Shown one piece after another: positions 46,017 through 57,554 of a DNA stretch of 64,000 bases; position 1 is the stretch's first letter; every line of letters begins with the position of its first letter. This DNA is from Epichloe hybrida. Its lineage: Eukaryota > Ascomycota > Sordariomycetes > Hypocreales > Clavicipitaceae. Position numbers and translations under genes: made by a program. The stretch covers positions 124,001-188,000 of the forward strand of contig JAFEKR010000020.1 of NCBI GenBank assembly GCA_019022495.1, read 5' to 3'. The notes under the pieces are model-generated. The model saw only the letters and a program-made list of their open reading frames with translations, ran no database searches and was not told where the DNA came from.

Positions 46017-49000
46017 CTAGTAATCTCTCTTTTTCCTTCGTAGCTAAAGAGCTTAAAAACGTAATAAAAATCAGATTAAAGGAAAGTATACACTAGTGAA
46101 TCCCTTAATAGGAATCCGCTGCTTTAATTAGCCGTTGTGGCATTAGTTAATTAAATTAATTTATTAGTCCTTACCTAAGCTCCTGTCTTCTAATATTACA
46201 GGTCTCTTTACCTATCCTTTAATACAAATTATTAATTCGTTTAAATTAATTAAAGAGGAAAGTAATAAATTTAGCAATGCTTTTATTATTATATCCGCCG
46301 GATTATCATTACTATTAATCCATCTAACTTTATAAATCTTATGCCTTTTATATAATTAACAAAGAGCTATAATATTAATCATTAGTCTTTTCTCTTTTAT
46401 AGTTCCTAGCTTTATAAGATATTTATATAATAAAAAAGAATTAGTATAGAGAATTATAGGAATTCGAGGCATCTTTAATTAATCCGTGATCTAATATAAA
46501 GTTGTAGAAATCGTGTAAGCGATGTCTACGCCTTGAACTATACTATATAACTTAGAGGCAAGTGCGCTATAAGTAACTCTCTTACTCTTTGTTAAGCTAT
46601 ATGTAATGATATTACCTTTTATAATAAAGGTATTATCATCTTGTATTATCTTGTTACTAATCATAATCACGTATCTAATCTATAAGCTTAAATCCTTATT
46701 ATTAGTAAGCGATTTATCTACAAACACGAAGAGCTTTGCCTCTTTAAGAACTAAAGGGATGTATTGTAGTCTGTGTTATTAATTCTTAATCTACTACTTA
46801 AGGCGTTTATTAAGGCATGTAATATTTTCCCTAGAGGGTTCTTAGTATTAAGCTGTAATTAATAGGTTATAGGAAGCTTCTAGTTAACACATAGTTATAA
46901 TGTAGCTTCCTTAGGCTTATTATTCCACGTAGTCTTGCTTTGCTATTAGGGATTAAGGATTAACTTCCTTAATCTTCTAACTCTAGCCTTTCTAGGTTAA
47001 GATTAACAAATTATTAGTGTTTTAGGTTAAGATACACTTATTAAAGATAAGGGGATTCTTGGCGGTTAATTATTGCTTTTCTTTAGCTATAAAATTAGCT
47101 TTCTAGAGCTCTTTCTCTTCTTTTTAAAAGAAGTTATTATTACTTAGGCCTAATGTATTATTAGTTTACATTCTAACGATGCTAAAGAGGTTCTTATTAT
47201 TCGGAGCTATGATTAATAAGCAGGGATTATAGGTTAAAGTTATTATATTAAGGTTATCCCTGTGGTAATAAAAGTACGTTACCTACTAGTAGGTTCTAGC
47301 CTCTGCAATCCTGTAAAGAGGTCTAATTAATTTAATTACAGTCCCTTCTAGAAAGAGATATATAATTTGCTTTAGTAATCTTATAATAATTAGCCTTATT
47401 AGCACCGTGTGTAATTAAGTGTAGGCTTGCGTAATATCGCAAATCCAAAGGTAAATACCTCTTTTTCTTAATAATAGAGCGATAGCCACGATGAGTCATT
47501 AGCTTGCTTGTTAAATTGTTAGCGATTGCGTTAGAATAAATTCCTTTCCTTTGTTATTATGGCCTTATATAATAAGGTAGGATTTCTTATATGGTAAGTC
47601 TGTCCCTTTGCCTTTAATCTCTCTAACTATATAAGAATTGAAGATTTTATAACCTCCGTGCTTTACTAGGTTAAACTTAATGAATTTAAACATATTACAA
47701 GCTTGTAACGCGTTAATCTTAGCTTAATTAGATTGCTTAAAGGGTTTTCCTAGGGTTATAATCCTTCCTTCTTAGCAGAGCTAAAGGGCAAGGTTCTAAT
47801 TAGCCTCTTCCTTTACTATAAGAAATGCTATGCTTAGCATCCCTCTAGTTATAACCTCTTAAATAAAGGCCTTCTCTTAGTCTTTATTTATAAGTATATA
47901 AAGCTAAACTAGGCTAATGTTTTTCTTAGGGCTATAAGGTTTTCTTTTCCTTACTTTTATTCCTTTAGGGCGTAGTAATAAGTCTTTAACTTAATAGCTT
48001 CCCCTTAGGGCCTTTTAGGCTTTATAAGCCTCTTTATTAGATTCTCCTATACTTATAAATTACACTATAAGGGCCTTTCTTAGTCTCCCTTACTTTCTCT
48101 TAGCTAGTGTCTATAGCTCTTTACTATCTTCCATTAGAGAATTTTTTTTATTAGTAGTAGTTAGTTATATAGCTCCTTCTTTCTCTATATTACTTAGCTA
48201 TTACTCTAGTAGATTATAGGGCTTTATCTCCTACTACTCCAGCCCCTCTATAGTACATAGGTCTTTATAATAAGGCTTTACTACTATAGAGTAGAACTTC
48301 GCTAGGCTATAGGGCATGTTAATAGTATAGGTTTCTCTGTTAGTAGTAAGCAGCTTATATAGGCTATGCTAGCTACCTTTCTCTCTCTACACATATATAT
48401 TAGCTTGTAAGGGTAGCTAATATATAGGCGCTATATTAAGGCTATTCTAGGCTTTAAGGGCATTATAAACCTACTATAAAGCTAGGTAGTAGCAGACTTT
48501 ATTAGTGGCTTTATAAATTACTTTAGTATATTAAATAATAAAGACACTTAGTAGTGACTTATCTGTTATTTATAGGTAGCCTTTAAAGACTAGTAGGGTT
48601 AGGATAATACCGTTTAGGCCTGTAGAGTTATTAATTGCTTTAATAGCTATTTAAAGATATTACTCTAGCGTGAGTTCTGTCCTAATTAAGTCTATAATAA
48701 TGTTATAAGCTTAGCGTAAAGGTCCGTGATATCTCTTAACTTTTCTAATGCTATTATAGGCTTTAATTAGTATCTTATTAGTCTTAATTAACATTAGTTA
48801 GGCATAGTGCTTAAACTTAGCAGAAGCGAAGTTATTGCTAGCGTTATGTATAATCTATTCTAGAGGTCTAAGATAAGTATTAATCTAATATTCGCGAATT
48901 GCATCCTAGATATCTTAAGCCTTCTGCTTCTTTAGATTAAGGAATTAGGCTACCTAGAATAATGTTGCTAAATTAACGATGTGAAGTACTAGTTAGCTAT

Positions 49001-50308
49001 CGATCTACACGATATTAACAATAATCTTATAGTTAAATTCGTGGTTATCTTTAATTATAAACTTGAATTAACTAGGGGCTTTTCTATATATCTAGCAATA
49101 GTAGTAGACTTTAGTTAATTCCTTAATTACCTAGCGTTTAACTTTATGACTAGCTTAGTGAAGGATCTTTGTGAGTTATTAAACGGAAGGGTAACTAAGC
49201 TAATGATATAATTAATAGATATCTCCTTCTAAAAGGTAGAAGGTAACTGTTTCTCTTACTTCTAGTAACTACTAAGGATAGCCCTATTATTGTATAATAG
49301 GTATAGTCTTATTGCCTTAGATAAGTATATTAGCAAGGTTATTAATCTTAACTTATATTTTATCTATATTAGTAATTAAGAAGAGAAAGGGGGTAGCTAT
49401 ATTAAGGACGTAGAATTTAAGCTCTCTAAGTTCCGTAAGCATATAAAGGATTCCTCTTGTAACTACTAATCTAGCGCTAAATATAATAATTTAAGGTTCG
49501 TAGGGGGTTACCTTTAATAAAGGTATTAATCTTAATAGAGCCTTTACTTATACCTCTCCTATAGTTAACTTTCCTATAGCGCTAGTGTTAGGCATAATCC
49601 CTCTGAAGATCTCTTTAGAATAGCGTTCTTTAGAGATATAGTAAATTAAGCCTTTATCACACTCTTATAGCTTATAGAGCTCCTACCTAAGGAATACGTG
49701 TTAGAAGGCTTAATTATTTAGGGTTACAAGGATATTAACGTTAGTGGTGTTATAGTTAGTTTGTAATCCGGAGTAGAAGAATTATGTAATGCTTAGGTAT
49801 GCTATTAATAGTAGCTTCTCTATATTGTTATTATTATCTTTAGCTTCTATATAAGCTATAAGATATGCTTCCTAATTCTTACCTAAGCCTTTATTAGGCT
49901 TATCCTTATTCTACCCTTTATAGGAGGCAAGGAATACTTAGAATCTCTTCTCTAAAGGGGGTGTATAGTATGTCTTGCTAGCCTACTAGTAGTCTTTCTT
50001 CTTTTAACGCTCTTTAGCAAAGTAATTAGAAGACTAGTAGCTACTCTTACTATATATAAAGTAGCGCTTAGTACTTAGCCTAAGGCTTTATTTATAATAG
50101 CTTTCTCTGCTATAGGATTATTATCTATACTAATAATTAGTAAACATAGCCTCTAGAGGGTCTCTTTGTTAGTACTAAAGGTATTAGGAGGACTTCTTAT
50201 TTAATTCCGTAATAGTAATTACCTTACAAAGGTCTCTAGTAAGACTCTTAAAGCTTACGGAGTGTATGTATTCCACTATCTAACATTCAGGCACACTAGC
50301 TATAGCGT

Positions 50309-50465
50309 TTAAGTGTGAGGCGCTGTACGTTGTGGGGCGCGAGGCCCACAGGGCAGCCCACAGGGCGTTGTGTGTGCGCAAGCAATAGTACAGGTCTTAA
50401 GTAATTGTAAGGTGCAATGTTAGCAACGGCTAGCATTGGCGGATCTTTTGGTCTATTGGGATTCC
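50309..50465. other. GC-rich, unmutated island inside copia element 2
   Basis: A stretch with intact CpA/TpG and GC-rich words (GGGGCGCGAGGCCCACAGGG, repeated GCCCACAGGGC) within otherwise RIP-mutated DNA. TTAAGT occurs at 50309-50314 and 50397-50402 and could be a target duplication around an 82-bp insert, although normal-looking DNA continues to about 50,465. No coding match. Confidence 0.6.
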
Positions 50466-52280
50466 TAGCACACCTTCTAGGTCTCTTACATTAAGGCTTA
50501 CTTGTAGAGTTTAGTATTTACTATCTTAGTAAGGTATAGGCCTCTGTGGATCTTCTTAAGGGTTAATAATATAATCTTAAGGCACTTAAGCTTACTTTTA
50601 TTAGGGTTCTTCTTAATTATGTTTTTTAATGTTATGTTACTCTATTAGCGGTAATAGAATTACTAGTTGCTTTCTATCTTAAAGCGTTAACAAATATAGG
50701 TAATTATCTCTTTATAGGAATAGTTATTTCTAAAGAGGTAATTAAGGAAGTATTACTTAGCATTACCTATTAACATAATAGGGAAAGCCTTCTAATAATA
50801 TGTTTAAGGAAGGTTAATTCTATTACACTTGTTTTTAAAGAGCGTAATCTTTGGCGTTAAGAAATTATATAGCTTTTTACTATAGTAGTTACTATCCTTA
50901 TATATTTTTGTAAGCTCTAAGATCTTCTTTGTAATCTAATCTTTAGAGGGGAATTACTATAAAGGCATAATTTATTGTGAATGATAGTCCACTAGTTGTT
51001 CTTAATAATAATTATCTAGATGGAGCTGTTAATATAATAGGGATTATTATAGGGGTTCTTATAAGGGTTCAAGTAATCTCTAGGGTTAGGGAAGGTTAAT
51101 TTCTAGGGTAGGTTGTTAGGGCTGTTAATGTTAAGGTTCTAGGGGTTTGGAAGATTATAGTCTTTCTTGTAATCTTTCCTATAACTAAAGGGGCATTAAG
51201 GTTTAATAAAGCACTTCCTTAAGTAATGCTAGGATTAAATATCCTAGGCCTTGCCTAATAAGGACGCTATAATCTTATAAAGAATTACGTAATTCTCTAA
51301 TAATATCCTTAGATGCCCTTTTAAAGGTGTCTTTAGACTAGCCTTTAAAGTCCTCTTAGAATAATTCCTATAGGTTATTATCTCTCTAACCTTAATGTTT
51401 ACTAAGGTTAATGAATCTTGTAATCTAGTTATTAAGCTTAAGCTACGTAGTAGTCTTTAGATCTAGCTTAACGGATTCTTTCTAATTACTAGAGAAGTCA
51501 TAAGTAAGCTATTAAAGGCGTAAGGGTAACTTATGCTCTTAGGGTCTTTTAGGGGTAATAGTTAGAGCCTTACTATTACTAGCAGCCTTTGCTCTTGTGG
51601 AAGGTCTAGATTCCTCTACTATCTTTAACTATTAAAGGAAAAAGCAGTAATAGGAGTAAATTAATAGGGATAAAGAAAGCAGTAGAAGTGCTAAAAGTAA
51701 GCAAAAGTAACAAGAAAAATAATAATGAATTAATAGGAATTACCCTTCCTGTTTTTTGTAAAAAGAAGGGAAGGAGGTAATCTCTCTTTCTTACTAATAA
51801 GTACGGGGCAAATAGCATTAATAATAAAGGGAGCAAAAAACAAGTAGTAAATACTTATAGGGAGAGATTAAAGGTCTATTAGATAAAGGGAATATTTATA
51901 GAGAAGTTATAAATATGTTAGCTAGCTTAGCTAAGGTTATTTAACGTTGGGTTTGAAATAAATGCCTTGCGGTAATAGATTTGGTTATTTAGTTAGTTTT
52001 CTTGTGATAGACAATAAAATTAATAATTAATAATAATATCCTGGATAGATATAACAAAGTTATATCCCTAAGCCTAAGGGTTAATAGATTAATTCCTTAG
52101 AAGCCTAACAAGCCTATAACTAGGATTCTAGTCTCTTCCTTTAGCACACTTGTATAGTTATACCTCTTTACTATAATAACCGTTACGGCATAATAAGGGG
52201 TAGTGGCAGTGGTGTCTGTAAAAATGTCTTTTCTTATAATACCTAGCTTATTTATAGTTATAAAGTTAACCACTAATTAG

Positions 52281-52536
52281 TGTTAGTTACACTAAGGTCC
52301 TACGCAGGTAATAAATCCTGTATGATTAAAGTTAATAATAGTTAGTTAGCTAGCTAGGAAAGAGGGAGAAAAGAGGGAAAGTCTAGATACTAGAAAAGTA
52401 AGCGAAATTTGTATATAGGGCATAAAAGGGGGTAGCGAATTAATGCAGCCAATCATATCGCGTGCATCGCGCTAGACCCACAATTGGTCTGGTCTTTGGC
52501 CACGATTGAACTAATGAAGATCCGAAGGAATCAACA
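52281..52536 (-). repeat. LTR of copia element 2 (5' LTR in element sense)
   Basis: 256 bp, TGTTAGTTAC...TCAACA. Its outer (right) 90 bp keep more C and G than the equivalent part of the left LTR, while its inner part is the more mutated copy. Confidence 0.93.
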
Positions 52537-52541
52537 TTTAC

Positions 52542-53305
52542 TCTTTAAGGTTTATTTAGGGCTAGCCTTACCTCCTATATATTAGTAGGCTATTACTACT
52601 AAGGTTACCTATAGTTATATTTACTATAATTAACTAGTATATAGTATTAGTCTTCTATAGCTTAACTATAGCTATATAAGGGCAAAACCACCTTAGAAAC
52701 CTTTCTTTAGAATAGGAACTTATTTAAGCTTATCTTTCCTATATATAGTTAGATAATTATTAAAGAGATATACTTATCTATATTAGTGTGAAATTCCTAG
52801 ATTTCCTTTAGGTTATAGGAGAGTAGGTAGTCTTTAGTTAGTTCTCCCATATATTTACTCTAGGCTAGCCTCTCTTTATTATACTAGTTCTCCTAACGTT
52901 TCTTCTATTCCTTATCTAGGTTTATATCTAGCTTATTATTAATAAGTAAGGGTCTTCTTCTATAGTATAGTACTATTACTACTAAGTTAGCTATAGCTTA
53001 GATTATCCTTACTATCCTACTATTAATAATTCTATCTTTAAACCTTTACTTTATCTTATTTAGGTAAAGGTTAAGGGGGGGGATATAGGTTTTAACCTTT
53101 AGTTATATAATAGGTATAGCCTTAAATACCCTTATAATAATCTAGAGGTAAGCTAATTAGTTTACTATAAAGCTTTTTACTACTTCTCTTAGCTTTCCTC
53201 CCTTCTTAGTAAGGGTATAGTAAGTGCTTACTTTATAAGTAAGGATAGGCTAGACTACCTATATATATAGGAGTCTAGTATCTCTAAAACTATATCCCTA
53301 GGCTA
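52542..53305 (-). mobile_element. Tad1-like LINE C-terminal relic, right fragment
   Basis: Minus-strand translation with Gln/Trp stops read through gives the C-terminal part of a fungal Tad1-type non-LTR element: PPLNLYLNKIKQRFKDRI, RIIQAIANLVV, NKERLAQSKYMGELTKDYLL, ISLNKFLFQRKV, and then a zinc-knuckle-like end VLPLYSYSQAIEDQYYILV, equivalent to C-x-C-G-x-A-x-E-T-x-x-H-x-L-x-x-C with the cysteines lost by C-to-T change. The reverse transcriptase is absent; the piece is 5'-truncated at the satellite-rich element on its right. Confidence 0.7.
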
Positions 53306-53398
53306 ATACTACCAGAGCTTTACATGTAGTGTAGTAAATGTAGTATTTTGACTTTCCTTGTAGTATGTAGTGTAGTGAATTGTAGTGTAGTGTAGTAT

Positions 53399-53432
53399 GT
53401 AGTGTAGTGTAGTAAATACTACACTACACTAC
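53399..53432. repeat. Perfect 16-bp inverted repeat of GTAGT units
   Basis: GTAGTGTAGTGTAGTA at 53399-53414 and its exact reverse complement at 53417-53432, with a 2-base AA spacer. It would form a cruciform or a long hairpin. Confidence 0.95.
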
Positions 53433-54129
53433 AAATACTACATGTAGTATAAGGCTAAAAATAAAAGTGGGGCATATTAATATCTTATAATATTCTTTAG
53501 ATTTTTCTTTATTAACTTAATATTAGCTTTCTTTTTTATTAGAATTTAGTTATTTAGTTATAAATCTTTAAAGTTTATACTTATTTAAACTATTAAGCTT
53601 ATAATAGGAATAGGGTAGCTAAGTATAGTATTTTTAGTATTACTATGTAACTCTATTTATTTCTTAAATTCTAAAGGTTATTTTATCTTTCTAGCCTTTT
53701 AATTAGATTTAATATTCATTTTAATATACTTTTTTTACTTTAAATCTAAGATTTACCCTAAAGAAATTATTTACTATTATATATAAATAGGATAATAAAT
53801 CTAATAATAATATATTTATAAAGATAAGCTATTTATAATAAATAAAATTTTTTACTTTATATTATAGAAGGTTTTTAGCTATATATTTCCTTTTATTATA
53901 ATTATAAATAATTATATTAAGTTTTTAGGTTTTTTAAGTTAAAAGAAATGTAAAAACCCTTAAAAAACTTTAAAAAGTAGCTAGAATATTATTCTTATAA
54001 TATTAAAAAGAAATATAATATATTTTCCTTTATTACTAAAATTAGAAAAAAAAGCTTTAAAAGTAAGCTTAAGAATATATACTATTTTTAGCTTACTTAC
54101 TTAGCTATATATTATACTAAAAAGTAGGT

Positions 54130-54655
54130 TTAAAAGTAAACCTTATTAACTATACCTTTTATTTACTAATAGTTTCTATGCTTTTTCTATAAATTCGTCT
54201 AAAGAAAAAGATATATTAATAAAAGTGGGTCTAAAGTGGGTCCTTATAATTATACCTCTACTTCCTAATAACTTTTATGCTTTTTTCTATAATCTAGTCT
54301 TAGAAAAAGGAGGTATTAATAAAAAGTGGGTCTAAAGTGGGTCTTACTAATTATACCTTAACTTCCTAATAACTTTTATGCTTTTTCTATAATCTCGTCT
54401 TAGAAAAAGGAGGTATTAATAAAAGTGGATCTAAAGTGGGTCTTACTAATTATACCTTAACTTCCTAATAACTTTTATGCTTTTTCTATAATCTAGTCTT
54501 AGAATAAGGAGGTATTAATAAAAGTGGATCTAAAGTGGGTCCTTATAATTATACCTCTACTTCCTAATAACTTTTATGCTTTTTTCTATAATCTAGTCTT
54601 AGAAAAAGAAGGAATTAATAAAAGTGGGTCTAAAGTGGGTCCTTATAGTTGCCTT
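54130..54655. repeat. Tandem array of ~100-bp units, about five copies
   Basis: Each unit contains AAAGTGGGTCTAAAGTGGGT, a TTATACCT, CTTCCTAATAACTTTTATGC and TAATCTAGTCTTAGAAAAAGG. Copies differ by a few bases, mostly A/G or C/T. Confidence 0.9.
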
Positions 54656-54744
54656 TTACTTAGAGTTTATACTTTTTTTTAATTAGTTATAGAATTATTT
54701 CTTAAAAAGAGATATTAAATTTATTATTACTATTACTACTATTA

Positions 54745-54978
54745 CTACTACTACTACTATTATTACTATTATTACTATTATTACTATTATTACTATTATT
54801 ACTATTATTACTATTATTACTATTATTACTATTATTACTATTATTACTATTATTACTATTATTACTATTATTACTATTATTACTATTATTACTATTATTA
54901 CTATTATTACTATTATTACTATTATTACTATTATTACTATTATTACTATTATTACTATTATTACTATTATTACTATTA
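54745..54978. repeat. 9-bp microsatellite-like array (ATTATTACT)n
   Basis: About two dozen nearly perfect copies of a 9-bp ATTATTACT-type unit, after a short less regular TACTACTAC start. Confidence 0.95.
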
Positions 54979-55210
54979 TATTATTTTAAAAAATATAAGA
55001 AAGAAAAGTATTTTATTTTATTAATATATTTAAAAAGCTTAAAATACTAAGTAATTAAAAAGTATAGCTTTTTCTATAGTAATTTCCTTATACTTATTTA
55101 TATTTATATTTTAGTTACTTATTTACTATTTAATTTTAATTAAACTTTAACACTAATAATATTATAAGTTAATACAATTTATTATAGCTTATAGTAGCTT
55201 ATAAACTATA

Positions 55211-55450
55211 AGCTATTATAAGCTATTATAAGCTATTATAAGCTATTATAAGCTATTATAAGCTATTATAAGCTATTATAAGCTATTATAAGCTATTATA
55301 AGCTATTATAAGCTATTATAAGCTATTATAAGCTATTATAAGCTATTATAAGCTATTATAAGCTATTATAAGCTATTATAAGCTATTATAAGCTATTATA
55401 AGCTATTATAAGCTATTAGAAGCTATTAGAAGCTATTAGAAGCTATTATA
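55211..55450. repeat. 10-bp satellite (AGCTATTATA)24
   Basis: 24 tandem copies. Three consecutive copies near the right end (55,411-55,440) read AGCTATTAGA; all others are identical. Confidence 0.97.
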
Positions 55451-55607
55451 TTAACTATATATACCTTATAATTAAGGAATTTGCTTAAAACTAAAAAAAA
55501 GAAAAAAAAATACAAAACAATACAAATAATACATGTATTGTATTGCATTGTAAAATTTTGGATGTATTGTATTGTGTAATGTATTGTATTGTATTGCAAT
55601 GCTCTGG

Positions 55608-55849
55608 CTATAGATAAGGACCTAAGAGTAAAGGGAAGCCTTATATTAATTAGAATACATATACTTATAAAAGAACATATATACTTATACTTATACTTAT
55701 AAGAATAGTAGTTTAAAAAGAGAAGGGTAGCTTTTTTACTACTAACTCCTTATAAGTTTATAAAGGTAATATATAATAAGATAATAGTATATACTATTAT
55801 AGGCATTATAGAAGATAAGTTTATACCCCTTAAAGATAAAGAGAAGGTA
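55608..55849. other. AT-rich spacer before the gypsy relic
   Basis: No readable coding sequence. Contains short ATACTTATA repeats near 55,660-55,710. Possibly degraded upstream part of the gypsy element. Confidence 0.4.
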
Positions 55850-56177
55850 AATCGCGTATAGAACTATTAAAGATATCCTAGAGAAATTACATAAGTTTAA
55901 AGATATATTTATATTAGATAAGGCAGGGAGCCTCCTATTAAAGAAATTAACTAACTATATAATTAATCTTATACTAGGAGCTACACCCTTATATAGACTA
56001 ATCTATTCTCTCTCCTAAGGTAAACTTAGGGAGCTCTAGGAATATATTAATAATAACCTAAAGAAAGGCTAGATAAGACCCTTAAAGAGCCTAGTAAGTG
56101 TGCTTATTCTATTTATACTAAAGAAGAATAGAACGCTTTAGCTATGTATTAACTATTAGGGACTTAATAAGGTAACC

Positions 56178-56323
56178 TTGATGTTTTACCTAACACTGCG
56201 GTGATTATTAAATTTGGTTGTTACATGTGGCACTAGCTGGGTATTGCTAGTAATTTTTTTGGTTCCTTGAAAATTAGATGCATTGGCCACAGCCAATGAC
56301 CCCAAAAAAAAATTAAAAATCAA
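56178..56323. mobile_element. 146-bp insert in gypsy reverse transcriptase, MITE-like
   Basis: It separates GLNKVT from the following YYALPLI block. Its ends are weak inverted repeats (TTGATGTTTTA; TAAAAATCAA). It contains a perfect hairpin CATTGGC-CACA-GCCAATG at 56281-56298 and keeps CpA/TpG sites, so it looks younger than the RIP of the host element. No clear target duplication was seen. Confidence 0.45.
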
Positions 56324-57048
56324 TATAAAAGAATTACTACGCTCTCCCCTTAATTTTAGAGATTCTTAATTAATACTAAGGGGCCTATTTCTTTTTAAAG
56401 ATTAATATTAGGGATATGTACTACTAGATTTATATAAAAGAGAGTAATAAGTAGAAGATAGCTTTTTATATGTATTATAGGTATTATAAGTACCTTATAA
56501 TGCCTTTTAAATTAACTAATACCCTAGCTACTTTTTAAAGCTATATCTATAAGGCACTTTATAAGCTAGTTAATATTATTTATGTAGTATATCTAAATAA
56601 TATCTTAATCTTCTCTAAGATAGAAAAGGAGCATACTAAATATATTAAGTAAGTCTTAGAGCGTATAAGGTTAGTAAAGCTATACGTAAAACCCTCTAAG
56701 TGCTCTTTCTATAAGGAGTTAGTAGAATTCCTAGGGTTTATTCTCTTTATTAATAGGATATTAATAGATACTTACTAAGTTAATATAATTAGGGAATAGA
56801 AGGAGCCTATAAGTTTTAAGGATATATAGTTATTCCTTAGATTTTATAACTTCTATTAATAGTTTATCTATAAATACTCTAGGATTATAGCACCTCTTTA
56901 TACGCTAATAAAGGGCAGTTAAAATAGCATCTAGACTAGGAGGTTTATATTTAAAGAAAAGGAGCGGTTAGCATTTAACTAGCTAAAAGATACCTTTTAG
57001 TAAGTGCCTTTACTCTAACACTATAACCTAAGTTAAGTAGTATATATT

Positions 57049-57149
57049 TTGTCAAGCGGAAAACAACACCCCAAAAGACACGATGCTAGCCCACGATCGC
57101 GAGTAGCTCTGGAGCCTACACATAACAAAGGGGTCAATTAACTTGACAA
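57049..57149. mobile_element. 101-bp MITE-like insert with TTGTCAAG ends
   Basis: TTGTCAAG at 57049-57056 and CTTGACAA at 57142-57149 are exact inverted ends, with TATT on both outer sides as a possible duplication. The interior is GC-normal (ACGATGCTAGCCCACGATCG). It lies at a break in the gypsy pol relic. Confidence 0.55.
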
Positions 57150-57554
57150 TATTAATCATAATAACGGCTAGGACTATCTTATCATACAGAGATATCCTAG
57201 ATTAAATAGTCTATTAGATTAGAAGCGGCGTTTTAATTAGAGAAGGGGGGGGGGTTCTTCTCAATATATATTTTATAATATTAGATCCAATATCAGCTAA
57301 AGCAAGAGTTAATATTAGCCAAAGCTATTAATATTAGCTAAAGCAAAAGGGTAGGGCAAAAGTAAGAATTCAGTAGTGCGTGGTGGCTCTCGTAAAATCT
57401 AGCTATATGTAGTCCCTTTATAGATTAATTAATCCTCTTGCTAAGATAACTAATATCGTCATCCCCTTGTTGTAATATCCCTATCCTTGAGCCTTAGCAC
57501 TTATCATTATGATCGCGTTTTTGGGCGCGCATCTTAAGGCACACAATATTAAGA
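57150..57554. other. Unclassified insert in gypsy pol
   Basis: About 400 bp between the TTGTCAAG element and the resumption of gypsy RNase H. Mixed composition, with a run of ten G near 57,246-57,255, a twice-repeated ATATTAGC(C/T)AAAGC near 57,315-57,345, and CGCGTTTTTGGGCGCGC near 57,515. It may be part of the same insertion event as the 101-bp element. Confidence 0.5.

Larger units (their letters stand above)
45761..52536 (-). mobile_element. Complete but RIP-degraded Ty1/copia element 2 (6,776 bp)
   Basis: Matching 256-bp LTRs at 45761-46016 and 52281-52536 start TGTT and end AACA. The host 5-mer TTTAC flanks both ends (45756-45760 and 52537-52541). On the minus strand the order is gag (right), integrase, reverse transcriptase and RNase H (left). 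Readable pieces include DIIQAYTQLHTVL, LIRPLYRIAEA, GLSNNNFFQKEEKELQKANF (about 47,000-47,450) and, near the left LTR, LYKYLIKLGTIKEKRLMI and RWINSNDNPADIII of the RNase H end. A polypurine tract AAGGAAAAAGAGAGA lies just inside the left LTR, which agrees with minus orientation. Many stops make it inactive. It inserted into the 3' part of a LINE. Confidence 0.92.
53312..55607. mobile_element. Satellite-rich element with CCAGAGC inverted ends, unclassified
   Basis: CCAGAGC at 53312-53318 mirrors GCTCTGG at 55601-55607. Next to each end lie simple words: GTAGTGTAGT on the left, GTATTGTATT on the right, each with a central palindrome (CTACATGTAG; ATACATGTAT). The interior has no coding trace and three tandem arrays. 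No convincing target duplication was found. I infer a non-autonomous DNA transposon or a composite satellite; short 7-bp ends alone could be chance. Confidence 0.4.

Noticed and set aside
51606..51836. 76-aa Leu-rich membrane protein ORF (-)
   Set aside because: It lies inside the gag side of RIP-mutated copia element 2; the hydrophobicity comes from AT-rich codons.
55211..55450. CRISPR-like array
   Set aside because: Pure tandem 10-mers with no spacers in a fungal genome; it is a satellite.
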